Below are positions 1 through 8,121 of a stretch of 64,000 bases of DNA, in pieces. Positions within the stretch are counted from its first letter, which is position 1; each line of letters begins with the position of its first letter. The notes beneath the pieces are model-generated. The model searched no databases. It was not told the DNA's origin and worked only from the letters and a program-made list of their open reading frames with translations. The stretch comes from Tepidiforma sp. (GTDB lineage: Bacteria; Chloroflexota; Dehalococcoidia; Tepidiformales; Tepidiformaceae), in the NCBI RefSeq assembly GCF_026003995.1, contig NZ_BPIG01000002.1, positions 186,001 through 250,000 on the forward strand, in the 5' to 3' direction. The translations under genes and the position numbers were made by a program.

Positions 1-2
1 CC

Positions 3-341
3 GCCATCCTCATCGCCGCCATCGCGGGCTTCATCCTCGTCTTCACGGCCCTCATCGCCACCCGCATCCTCGCCCCCTTCGCCCGCGAGCGCGCCAAGGG
101 CATCTCCTACGAATGCGGCATGCTCCCCATCGGCCGCAACTGGGCGCAAATCCACGTCCGCTACTACCTCATCGCCATCGTCTTCCTCCTCTTCGACGTC
201 GAAACCGTCTTCATCTTCCCGTGGGCGATCACCTACCTCTCGCTCGCTGAATTCATCTTCTGGCAGATGATCCTCTTCATCGGCATCCTCAGCCTCGGTC
301 TCGTGTACGCCTGGAAACGCGGCGTCCTGGAGTGGAAATGA
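3..341 (+). CDS. nuoA: NADH-quinone oxidoreductase subunit A (5' end outside window)
   Basis: Small membrane subunit of respiratory complex I, part of the proton-pumping arm near the quinone site. Reading from base 3 the frame is open and gives hydrophobic helices around the conserved SYECGM..G loop, with a third helix ending in [11 protein letters not shown]. This is the usual NuoA layout of three helices with an acidic DVE motif (LFDVETVF) in the second. The start codon and roughly the first ten residues lie before the window. Its TGA overlaps the nuoB start (ATGA), so translation is probably coupled. It opens the operon nuoABCDHIJKLMN as seen here; genes further upstream cannot be judged. 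Confidence 0.93.
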   Translation, partial: AILIAAIAGFILVFTALIATRILAPFARERAKGISYECGMLPIGRNWAQIHVRYYLIAIVFLLFDVETVFIFPWAITYLSLAEFIFWQMILFIGILSLGLVYAWKRGVLEWK

Positions 342-898
342 GCGAAGCGACCGTCCCGCCCTACGTCCCCGATTACGGCGCCGAGCCCGAACGCCTCCGG
401 CCCGTCGAACTGCCGCAGGCCCGCGCCGCCTACCGCATCGTCCTCCCCGGCGTCATCCAGACCGGCGCCGATGTCCTCCTCGCTGTCAGCCGCAAGAGCT
501 CCCTCTGGCCGATGACCTTCGGCCTCGCCTGCTGCGCCATCGAGATGATCGGCACCTTCATGGCGAACCACGACCTCGACCGCTTCGGCATCGTCCCGTG
601 GCCCAGCCCCCGCCAGAGCGACGTCATGATCGTCTCCGGCACCGTCACCAAGAAGATGGCGCCCGCCATCAAGCTCCTCTACGAGCAGATGCCGAACCCG
701 AAGTACGTCATCTCCATGGGTGCCTGCGCCACGAACGGCGGCCCCTATACCGAATACGACCGCGTCCTCCAGGGCGTCGACAAGATCATCCCCGTCGATG
801 TCTACGTCCCCGGCTGCCCGCCGCGGCCCGAATCCCTCCTCGATGGCTTCCTGCGCCTGCAGGAGAAAATCATGGAAGACAGGCGGATGGTCGGATGA
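338..898 (+). CDS. nuoB: NADH-quinone oxidoreductase subunit B
   Basis: Peripheral complex I subunit holding the terminal [4Fe-4S] cluster N2 that passes electrons to quinone. The conserved ligands are visible: the paired cysteines in GLACCAIEM, the GACATNGG cysteine and the VPGCPPRPE cysteine. At about 186 residues it is of normal length. I chose ATG 338 because it overlaps the nuoA stop as ATGA; an in-frame GTG lies two codons earlier. Its stop again overlaps nuoC by four bases. Confidence 0.97.
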   Translation: MSEATVPPYVPDYGAEPERLRPVELPQARAAYRIVLPGVIQTGADVLLAVSRKSSLWPMTFGLACCAIEMIGTFMANHDLDRFGIVPWPSPRQSDVMIVSGTVTKKMAPAIKLLYEQMPNPKYVISMGACATNGGPYTEYDRVLQGVDKIIPVDVYVPGCPPRPESLLDGFLRLQEKIMEDRRMVG

Positions 899-1413
899 GC
901 AAGTCCCTCGCCCCCAAGCCCATCGACCAGGTCGTCAAGCTCCTCGAACAGCGGTTCGGCAAGCTCCTCGTCACCATCAACCAGACGGCCACCGACGCCA
1001 ACATCGATTGCCCGCCGGAGCACTTCCGCGCCGTCGTCGAAGAGCTGAAGAACCATCGGGACCTCGCCTTCGACTTCCTCCGCAACATCGTCGGCATCGA
1101 CATGCTCGAGGAAGGGCTCGCCTGCAAATACCAGTTCTTCTCCTACAAGAACCGGCAGGCCGTGCAGGTCACGGTCCTCACCCCGCCGGGCAACCCCCAC
1201 ATCCCGAGCATCACCGACCTCTACCCCGCCGCCAACTGGCACGAGCGCGAAGCCGCCGAGATGGTCGGCCTCGTCTTCGATGGCCACCCCAACCTCAAGA
1301 ACCTCCTCCTCGATGAGGACGTCCGCATCCACCCGCTCCTGAAGGCCCACCCGCTCCAGAAAGCCGAGATCCTGCAGGGCATCGAAGACGCCACCCCGGG
1401 GTTCACCTTCTGA
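895..1413 (+). CDS. nuoC: NADH-quinone oxidoreductase subunit C
   Basis: Peripheral arm subunit (30 kDa family) that packs against NuoD. The start is ATG 895, overlapping the nuoB stop, giving 172 residues. The family signature near the C-terminus is present: [29 protein letters not shown] followed by a short HPLLKAHPL segment (the family motif is ERE..D..G..F.GHP). It is a separate gene here, not fused to nuoD as in enterobacteria. A 37-base gap follows before nuoD. Confidence 0.95.
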   Translation: MSKSLAPKPIDQVVKLLEQRFGKLLVTINQTATDANIDCPPEHFRAVVEELKNHRDLAFDFLRNIVGIDMLEEGLACKYQFFSYKNRQAVQVTVLTPPGNPHIPSITDLYPAANWHEREAAEMVGLVFDGHPNLKNLLLDEDVRIHPLLKAHPLQKAEILQGIEDATPGFTF

Positions 1414-1450
1414 TGTCCGCCATCCGCCGAGCCAGCCCGAGGTACGCCGC

Positions 1451-2608
1451 ATGAGCATCTGGCCCGAAGAGCGCGTCCACGCCCTCGCCGACGACGGCTT
1501 CGAAACCGTCGACATGACCATCAACGTCGGGCCCCAGCACCCGGCCACCCACGGCGTCTTCCGCATGGTCCTCACCGTCGACGGCGAAAAGGTCGTCGAC
1601 TGCGAACCCTACATCGGCTACCTCCACCGCGGCCTCGAAAAGCTCACCGAAAACCACGACTACCGCCAGGCCATGGGCTGGTGGGACCGCACCGACTACC
1701 TCGCCGGTATGGCCTGCGAAATGGCCTACTGCATGGCCGTCGAAAAGCTCGGCAACATCAGCGTCCCCCTCCGCGCGGAGTACATCCGCGTCATGATGGT
1801 CGAGCTCTCCCGCATCCTCTCCCACTTCATGTTCTTCGGGGCCTTCGGCGCCGACGTCGGCTCCTTCGGCACCTCCTTCATCTACGGCTGGCGCGAACGC
1901 GAACGCATCTACGACTTCTTCGAAGAAGTCGCCGGCGACCGCATGTTCCCCACCTACTTCCGCCCCGGCGGCGTCCAGATGGACCTGCCCGAGAACTACC
2001 AGGACCGCGTCCGCTGGCTGCTCGGCTCCATCCGCCAGGGCCTCGAAGACTTCGACGGCCTCCTCGTCGGCAACGAAATCTTCGTCGAACGCTGCCGCGG
2101 CCTCTCCCCCGTCACCCCCGAGCAGGCCATCGCCTGGGGCCTCACCGGCCCCTGCCTCCGCGCCACCGGCTTCAAGTTCGACCTCCGCAAGGACGAACCG
2201 TACAGCGTCTACCCCAACCTCAAGTTCGATATCCCCACCGGCGCGAACGGCGACGTCTTCGACCGCTTCATGGTCCGTATGGCCGAGGCCTGGCAGAGCA
2301 CGCTCATCGTCGAGCAGTGCCTCGATGCTCTCTCCCAGATGGAGGGCGAACTCGTCCTCAATCCCGACCTGCCCAAGACCCTCCGCATCGACAGCGGCGA
2401 ATGCTACGTCCGCACCGAGGGCACCAAGGGCGAATACGGCGTCTACGCCCTCGCCAAAGGCGGCAACAAGCCCTACCGCATGAAGCTCCGCTCGCCCTCC
2501 TTCTGCAACCTCTCCGCCCTCCGCGAGATGGTCATCGGCACCTACGTCGCCGACGCCATCATCATCCTCGGCTCCCTCGATATCGTGCTCGGCGAGGTCG
2601 ACAAATGA
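1451..2608 (+). CDS. nuoD: NADH-quinone oxidoreductase subunit D
   Basis: The 49 kDa subunit, related to the large subunit of NiFe hydrogenases, which forms the quinone-binding pocket with NuoB. It has the N-terminal NVGPQHPATHG motif, a YLHRGLEKL segment, the DRTDYL segment, and the C-terminal SLDIVLGEVDK that ends the family. The length of 385 residues is normal. The start ATG 1451 follows a weakly purine-rich leader. Its TGA overlaps the nuoH ATG. Confidence 0.97.
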   Translation: MSIWPEERVHALADDGFETVDMTINVGPQHPATHGVFRMVLTVDGEKVVDCEPYIGYLHRGLEKLTENHDYRQAMGWWDRTDYLAGMACEMAYCMAVEKLGNISVPLRAEYIRVMMVELSRILSHFMFFGAFGADVGSFGTSFIYGWRERERIYDFFEEVAGDRMFPTYFRPGGVQMDLPENYQDRVRWLLGSIRQGLEDFDGLLVGNEIFVERCRGLSPVTPEQAIAWGLTGPCLRATGFKFDLRKDEPYSVYPNLKFDIPTGANGDVFDRFMVRMAEAWQSTLIVEQCLDALSQMEGELVLNPDLPKTLRIDSGECYVRTEGTKGEYGVYALAKGGNKPYRMKLRSPSFCNLSALREMVIGTYVADAIIILGSLDIVLGEVDK

Positions 2609-3762
2609 TGCTCTTTGCCGATCCCCTCTTCGGGCTCCCCACCTGGATCGACGCCATCATCCGCATCGTCATCGTCGTCCTCGTCATGACGGTGTTCGTC
2701 ATCTACAGCACCTACGGCGAACGGAAGCTCGTCGCCCGCTTCCAGCAGCGCCTCGGCCCGATGCGCACCGGCCCGTGGGGCCTCTGGCAGGGCTTCGCCG
2801 ATGCCATCAAGCTCGTCGGCAAAGAGGACATCCGCCCGAAGAACGCCGACCGCTGGGTCTTCGAACTCGCGCCCTACGCCACCTTCATCCCCGTCCTCCT
2901 CACCCTCATGGTGCTGCCCTTCGCCGAGAACTGGGGCGTCCGCAACCTCGCCCTCGGCGTCTTCTTCGTCTTCGCCGTCCTCGGCCTCAACATCGTCGGC
3001 ATCCTCATGGCGGGCCTCGGCTCGGGCAACAAATACGCCCTCCTCGGCGCCGTCCGCGCCGCCGCCCAGATGATCAGCTACGAAATCCCGCTCGTCGTCT
3101 CCCTCCTCTGCGTCGTCATGATTACCGGCGCCGATACGGGCAACGGCGTCGGCACCCTCAACCTCAACACCATCGCCGCCCTCCAGGAGGACCGGCCCTA
3201 CATCCTCCTCCAGCCGCTCGCCTTCCTCATCTTCTTCACGGCGATGCTCTCCGAACTCCACCGCGCGCCGTTCGATATCCCCGTCGCCGAATCCGAAATC
3301 GTCGGCGGCTACTTCGTCGAGTACTCCGGCATCCGCTGGAGCATGTTCCAGCTCACCGAATACGCCTCGATGTGGGGCTTCGCGGTCTTCGGCTCCGTCG
3401 TTTTCCTCGGCGGCTGGGCCTGGCCCTTCGGGGTCGATAGCCACTGGGCGCTCCAGCTCGCCACCACCTTCACCAAAGCCCTTGCCATCGTCATCGTCAT
3501 CATCTGGATCCGCACCACCGTGCCCCGCCTCCGCATCGACCAGCTCATGAACTTCAGCTGGAAGGTGCTTCTCGAACTCTCCTTCCTGCAGCTCATCGTC
3601 AACGGCATCATCCTCTACTACGACTGGCCGCAGGAGATCCTCGCCCTCACCAGCGCGGTCGGCGCCGGCTTCCTCATCTTCCTCATCATCCGGCACGCCT
3701 CCGCCCGCTCCACCAAAGGCCTCCTCGGCACCTACCGCACCCTCGGAGCGTCGTCGTCATGA
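2605..3762 (+). CDS. nuoH: NADH-quinone oxidoreductase subunit H
   Basis: Eight-helix membrane subunit that joins the redox arm to the proton pumps and lines the quinone channel. Diagnostic stretches are RLGPMRTGPWGLWQ with DAIKLVGKED, GAVRAAAQMISYEIPL, and ELHRAPFDIPVAESEIVGGYFVEYSG. Two ATGs in a row (2605 and 2608) could start it; 2605 overlaps the nuoD stop. It is about 385 residues long. It overlaps nuoI by four bases. Confidence 0.96.
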   Translation: MMLFADPLFGLPTWIDAIIRIVIVVLVMTVFVIYSTYGERKLVARFQQRLGPMRTGPWGLWQGFADAIKLVGKEDIRPKNADRWVFELAPYATFIPVLLTLMVLPFAENWGVRNLALGVFFVFAVLGLNIVGILMAGLGSGNKYALLGAVRAAAQMISYEIPLVVSLLCVVMITGADTGNGVGTLNLNTIAALQEDRPYILLQPLAFLIFFTAMLSELHRAPFDIPVAESEIVGGYFVEYSGIRWSMFQLTEYASMWGFAVFGSVVFLGGWAWPFGVDSHWALQLATTFTKALAIVIVIIWIRTTVPRLRIDQLMNFSWKVLLELSFLQLIVNGIILYYDWPQEILALTSAVGAGFLIFLIIRHASARSTKGLLGTYRTLGASSS

Positions 3763-5381
3763 AAGGCATCCTCAAAGGGCTCGGCGTCACCTTCTCGACC
3801 TTCCTCCGGAAGCCCGTCACCGTCGAATACCCCGACGACCGCAAAGCCCTCCCCGTCCGCCAGCGCTCCTTCCCCGTCCTCGTCTGGGACTTCGACCACG
3901 ACGAGCCGTTCTGCACCGGCTGCAACGTCTGCGTCCGCAACTGCCCCGTCGACTGCATGACGGCGGTCATGATGGACAACCCGAAGTACGCCGAGGGCAC
4001 CAGCAACCGCCGCAAGATCGTCGAGAAATTCTGGATCGACTACGCGCGCTGCATGCGCTGCAACATCTGCGTCGAAGTCTGCCCCTTCGAAGCCATCGTC
4101 ATGGACAACACGTGGAGCGGCCACGAGCACGCCGTCTACGACCGGCGCGACCTCCACATGGACATCGACGAGCTGACGAAGGTCTCGCGCTCCGGCCAGC
4201 TCGCCCGGCCGTTCCGCCCGCAGGACAACATCGAGCTCCTCGAGCGCAAGGCGAAGGGCGAAGAGCCGCCGCCGCCCTCGTTCGTCGGCGCCCGGCCCGA
4301 AGACCGCCAGCGCCAGCTCGAGCGCATCGCCCGCGGCGAGCCCGCCGCCATCCAGGAGCGCGAGCCCGAAAAGCCGAAAGCCGCCGCAGCCGCCGCAGGG
4401 GCAGGCGCTGGCGCCGCCGCGGCCGCCGGCGAGGGCGAAGTCCTCTCCGAATCGAAAATCCGCGCCAAGCGCATGCGCGCCGAGCGCGAGGCAAAAGCCT
4501 ACCTCGACCGCGGCGAACCCGTCCCGCAGGAGATCCTCGACCGCATCGAGTACTACAAGAACCTCAAGCCGGGCCAGGCCGCGCCCGCGCCCGGGGCCGC
4601 CGGCGCCGGCGCGCCCGCCGGCGAAGTCCTCTCCGGCACGAACCCGGACGGCACGATGCGGTTCCCGCCGGGCGTCGGCACCGGCCCGAAGGGCGACCCG
4701 AACAGCTACGAAAAAGTCCGCGCCCGCCGGATGCGCGCCGAGCGGCAGTTCAAGGAGCTGACCGAGAAAGGCGAGCCGATCCCGGACGACCTCGCAAAAA
4801 CGCTCTACGAACTCGGCAGCGACCTCGCCCCCGGCGGCAGCATCTGGCAGACGCTCGCCGCCCAGGGCGGCGGCGGTGGGGCGGGCGCCGCAGCGGCCCC
4901 GCTCTCCGGCACGAACCCGGATGGCACGATGCGGTTCCCGCCGGGCGTCGGCACCGGCCCGAAGGGCGACCCGAACAGCTACGAAAAGGTCCGCGCCCGC
5001 CGGATGCGCGCCGAGCGCCAGTTCAAGGAGCTGACCGAGAAGGGTGAGCCGATCCCGGACGACCTCGCGAAAACGCTCTACGAACTCGGCAGCGACCTCG
5101 CGCCCGGCGGCAGCATCTGGCAGACCCTCGCCGGCCAGGGCGGCGGCGCGGCGGCCCCCGCGGCCGCTGGCGGCGGTTCGGGCGGCGGCGCATGGACGCC
5201 TCCGCCGGGCGTCGGCACCGGTCCGAAGGGCGACCCGAACAGCTTCGAAAAGGTCCGCGCTCGCCGCATGCGCGCCGAGCGCCGCGCCCGCGAAGCGCTC
5301 GCAAAAGGCGAACCCATCCCCGAGGACGTCATCCAGACCATCAAAGAGCTGGGCGGCACCCTGCCGGAGGGCATCGAGTAA
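3759..5381 (+). CDS. nuoI: NADH-quinone oxidoreductase subunit I with a long repeat-bearing C-terminal tail
   Basis: Residues 1 to about 150 are a normal NuoI: two 4Fe-4S motifs, Cys52/55/58/62 (CTGCNVCVRNCP) and Cys98/101/104/108 (CMRCNICVEVCP). They carry electrons to NuoB. The protein then continues to 540 residues, against roughly 150-220 in typical NuoI. The extra 350 residues are Ala/Pro/Gly linkers alternating with four copies of a basic module centred on VRARRMRAER, followed by GEPIP and a short helix. Copies begin near residues 231, 320, 411 and 500; the two middle ones are almost identical at DNA level. No NuoE, F or G gene is next to it. I infer the tail may bind an electron-input partner or the membrane, but nothing in the sequence proves this. 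Confidence 0.93.
   Translation: MKGILKGLGVTFSTFLRKPVTVEYPDDRKALPVRQRSFPVLVWDFDHDEPFCTGCNVCVRNCPVDCMTAVMMDNPKYAEGTSNRRKIVEKFWIDYARCMRCNICVEVCPFEAIVMDNTWSGHEHAVYDRRDLHMDIDELTKVSRSGQLARPFRPQDNIELLERKAKGEEPPPPSFVGARPEDRQRQLERIARGEPAAIQEREPEKPKAAAAAAGAGAGAAAAAGEGEVLSESKIRAKRMRAEREAKAYLDRGEPVPQEILDRIEYYKNLKPGQAAPAPGAAGAGAPAGEVLSGTNPDGTMRFPPGVGTGPKGDPNSYEKVRARRMRAERQFKELTEKGEPIPDDLAKTLYELGSDLAPGGSIWQTLAAQGGGGGAGAAAAPLSGTNPDGTMRFPPGVGTGPKGDPNSYEKVRARRMRAERQFKELTEKGEPIPDDLAKTLYELGSDLAPGGSIWQTLAGQGGGAAAPAAAGGGSGGGAWTPPPGVGTGPKGDPNSFEKVRARRMRAERRAREALAKGEPIPEDVIQTIKELGGTLPEGIE
4629..5138 (+). repeat. Tandem 273-bp direct repeat inside nuoI
   Basis: Two nearly identical in-frame units, beginning at 4629 and 4902 (period 273 bp, 91 codons). 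Each encodes SGTNPDGTMRFPPGVG, the VRARRMRAER module and a block ending GSIWQTLA. They differ at only a few bases. A third, more diverged partial unit follows at about 5205-5330, and a degenerate first one lies at about 4447-4560. The near identity suggests recent duplication. Confidence 0.9.
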
Positions 5382-5881
5382 TGGCGACCGAAGTCATCTG
5401 GTGGCTCTTCGCGCTCGGCATCATCGCCCTCTCCGCGGGCGTCGTCTTCTCCCGCTCCGTCATCCACTCCGCCATCTTCCTCATCGGCAGCCTCGCGGGC
5501 GTCGGCGTGATGTTCGTCATCCTCACCGTCGAGTTCCTCGCCCTCACACAGTTCCTCATCTACGGCGGCGCCGTCACCGTGCTCGTCCTGCTCGCGCTCA
5601 TGCTGACGCGGGCCGACCCGAGCGGCCGCGCCGAGAAGGTGAACGGCCCGCAGGCGCCCTTCGCCCTGCTTGCCGGCATCGGCGTCGCCGCCGTCCTGCT
5701 TGTCGCTGCCCTCAGCACCGAATGGGCCGGCAACACCGAATCGCCGACCAACATCGCCATCGAAGCCATCAGCCAGCGGCTCTTCGAGGACTTCGGCCTC
5801 CCCTTCATCCTCGCCTCCGTCCTCTTGCTGGTAGCCCTCGTTGGGGCCATCATCGTCGCTCGGCAAGAGGAGGGCGAGTAG
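5381..5881 (+). CDS. nuoJ: NADH-quinone oxidoreductase subunit J
   Basis: Five-helix membrane subunit of complex I. The start ATG 5381 shares one base with the nuoI stop (TAATG), giving 166 residues. The family hallmarks are the early SRSVIHSAIFLIGSLAGVG segment and the LTQFLIYGGAVTVLVLLALML helix that contributes to the central hydrophilic axis. It ends in a short charged tail (RQEEGE). It is followed after four bases by nuoK, as in most nuo operons. Confidence 0.94.
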   Translation: MATEVIWWLFALGIIALSAGVVFSRSVIHSAIFLIGSLAGVGVMFVILTVEFLALTQFLIYGGAVTVLVLLALMLTRADPSGRAEKVNGPQAPFALLAGIGVAAVLLVAALSTEWAGNTESPTNIAIEAISQRLFEDFGLPFILASVLLLVALVGAIIVARQEEGE

Positions 5882-5885
5882 ACCG

Positions 5886-6194
5886 ATGGTGCCGCTGGAA
5901 AACTACCTCGCCCTCAGCGCAATCGTCTTCGCTCTCGGCGTCTACGGCGTCCTCGCCCGGCGCAACGCCGTGATGATCCTCATGAGCGTCGAGCTCATGC
6001 TCAACGCGGTGAACATCAACTTCGTCGCGTTCGCCGCCTACCTCGACCCCGGTCGCATCGTCGGCGCCATCTTCGCCGTCTTCATCATCACCGTCGCCGC
6101 TGCCGAAGTCGGCCTCGCGCTCGCCATCGTCATCCGGCTCTTCCGGAACCGCGCGACCGCGAACGTCGACGAAGCAGCGACCATGAAGTGGTAA
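5886..6194 (+). CDS. nuoK: NADH-quinone oxidoreductase subunit K
   Basis: Three-helix membrane subunit related to MrpC. I chose ATG 5886 (MVPLENYLAL) because it gives the usual 102-residue length and follows nuoJ by four bases; an upstream in-frame ATG at 5841 lies inside nuoJ. The two membrane glutamates important for proton transfer are visible in MSVELMLNAVNINF and VAAAEVGLALAIVI. Confidence 0.94.
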   Translation: MVPLENYLALSAIVFALGVYGVLARRNAVMILMSVELMLNAVNINFVAFAAYLDPGRIVGAIFAVFIITVAAAEVGLALAIVIRLFRNRATANVDEAATMKW

Positions 6195-6212
6195 AAGGGG
6201 CCAGGACAACGC

Positions 6213-8117
6213 ATGGGAGCTGAACAGGCCTGGGTGCTCGCCGCTATCCCGGCGGGCGTGTTTCTGGTGCTCGCGCTCTTCGGACGCGCCCTTCCGCGCG
6301 GCGGCGATTACCTCGGCGTCGCCGCCATCGCGTCGTCCTTCCTCCTCTTCTTCGTCGTCCTCGCCGACTTCCTCGATACGCCCGGCAAGCTCGGCCCCGT
6401 CGTCAACGACATCCAGTGGTCGAAAATCGGCGACACCTTCGACCTCCGCATGGGCATCTACGTCGACCCCATCACCATCGTGATGTTCGCGGTCGTCGTC
6501 ACCGTCGCCCTGATGGTGAACATCTTCTCCATCGGCTACATGAAGGGAGAGCCGCGCTACCACTGGTTCTTCGCCGTCCTCCAGCTCTTCGTCGCCTCGA
6601 TGCTCCTGCTGGTGATGGCCGATAACCTCCTCCTCGTCTACATCGCCTGGGAGCTCGTCGGCGTCTGCTCCTTCCTCCTCATCGGCTTCTACTGGGAGAA
6701 GCGCTCCGCCACCGAAGCCGCAAAGAAGGCGTTCGTCACCACCCGCGTCGGCGACGTCGGCCTCCTCATCGGCATCATCCTCCTCTGGAAGGAAGGCGGC
6801 ACCTTCAACATCCAGGAGCTCATCCACCTCGCCGAGGAGGGCCACTTCAGCCAGCCTTACCTCTTCACCGCCCTCGCCTTCATCTTCCTCGGCTGCATGG
6901 GCAAGAGCGCCCAGGTCCCCTTCCACGTCTGGCTCCCCGACGCCATGGAAGGCCCAACCCCCGTCTCCGCCCTCATCCATGCCGCCACGATGGTCGTCGC
7001 CGGCGTCTACCTCACGGCGCGCCTCCTGCCAATGTTCGAAATCGCCGACGGCATGCTCCTCACCGTCACCATCGTCGGCCTGGTCACCGCCCTGCTGACC
7101 GGCTTCATCGCCCTCGCCCAGACGGATATCAAGAAGGTCCTCGCCTACTCGACCGTTGGCCAGCTCGGCTTCATGTTCATCGCCCTCGGCGCCGGCGAGC
7201 CGGCCGTCGCGATGTTCCACCTCATGACCCACGCCTTCTTCAAGGCCCTCCTCTTCCTCGGCGCCGGCTCCGTCATCATCGGCACCCACCACAACCAGGA
7301 GATGGACCGCCTCGGCGGCCTCTGGAGGAAGATGCCGATCACGGGCACCACCTTCCTCATCGGTTCGCTCGCCCTTGCCGGCCTCCCGCCGCTCGCCGGC
7401 TTCTGGTCGAAGGACGAAATCTTCGTGGTGCTCGAACACAAGTGGGGCGCCTGGGCCGTCATCCTCCTCGGCATCAGCGCCGTCACCACCGCCTTCTACA
7501 CCACCCGTCTCTTCATCCGCACCTTCATGGGCCGGCCCGCCGACCCGCACGTCTACGAACACGCCCGCGAGACGCCGCCCGTGATGACCGGGCCGCTCGT
7601 CTTCCTCGCCTTCCTCGCCGCCACCAGCGGGTTCGTGGTCTTCCACGAGGTCGGCAAGGCGCTCGGCTTCCCCGGCGGCATCACCGAGTTCATCTTCCTC
7701 CCGCACCACGGCCCGCACGAATACGAGCTGAAGTGGGGCTTCGCCGCGGCCTCGTTCGCCATGGCCGTCGTCGGCATCTTCTCCGCCGCCTGGATGTACT
7801 GGGGCAACGACCTCCGCCGCGCCACCGCCCTCGCCAACTGGCAGCCCGGCCTCTACGACATGCTCCGCCGGAAGTTCTACTTCGATGAGCTCTACCAGGG
7901 CATGATCGACCGCGGCGTCCTCGGCTTCAGCTACATCGTCTCGTGGTTCGACCGCTACGTCGTCAACGACACCGGCGTCGATGGCTCGGCGCAAATCACC
8001 GGCTTCACCGGCGGTGTTCTCAAATATCTCCAGACCGGCCGCGTCCCGAACTACGCCATGGCCGTCGCCCTCGGCGTCATCGGGCTCGCTCTCGCCGGGC
8101 TGGTGGTGAGGGGCTAA
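6213..8117 (+). CDS. nuoL: NADH-quinone oxidoreductase subunit L
   Basis: Largest antiporter-like proton-pumping subunit, at the distal end of the membrane arm. The 634 residues hold the family landmarks: the WELVGVCSFLLIGFYW helix with its essential Glu, KSAQVPFHVWLPDAMEGPTPVSALIHAATMV, and the lysine segment DIKKVLAYSTVGQLGFMF. The C-terminus carries the lateral-helix region and a final membrane anchor. Its start is preceded by a purine-rich AAAAGGGG leader. Confidence 0.96.
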   Translation: MGAEQAWVLAAIPAGVFLVLALFGRALPRGGDYLGVAAIASSFLLFFVVLADFLDTPGKLGPVVNDIQWSKIGDTFDLRMGIYVDPITIVMFAVVVTVALMVNIFSIGYMKGEPRYHWFFAVLQLFVASMLLLVMADNLLLVYIAWELVGVCSFLLIGFYWEKRSATEAAKKAFVTTRVGDVGLLIGIILLWKEGGTFNIQELIHLAEEGHFSQPYLFTALAFIFLGCMGKSAQVPFHVWLPDAMEGPTPVSALIHAATMVVAGVYLTARLLPMFEIADGMLLTVTIVGLVTALLTGFIALAQTDIKKVLAYSTVGQLGFMFIALGAGEPAVAMFHLMTHAFFKALLFLGAGSVIIGTHHNQEMDRLGGLWRKMPITGTTFLIGSLALAGLPPLAGFWSKDEIFVVLEHKWGAWAVILLGISAVTTAFYTTRLFIRTFMGRPADPHVYEHARETPPVMTGPLVFLAFLAATSGFVVFHEVGKALGFPGGITEFIFLPHHGPHEYELKWGFAAASFAMAVVGIFSAAWMYWGNDLRRATALANWQPGLYDMLRRKFYFDELYQGMIDRGVLGFSYIVSWFDRYVVNDTGVDGSAQITGFTGGVLKYLQTGRVPNYAMAVALGVIGLALAGLVVRG

Positions 8118-8121
8118 ACGC

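Noticed and set aside
1681-2600. Extended upstream start for nuoH through nuoD
   Set aside because: That part is an out-of-frame reading of nuoD, full of Arg and Pro; the start at 2605 overlaps the nuoD stop.
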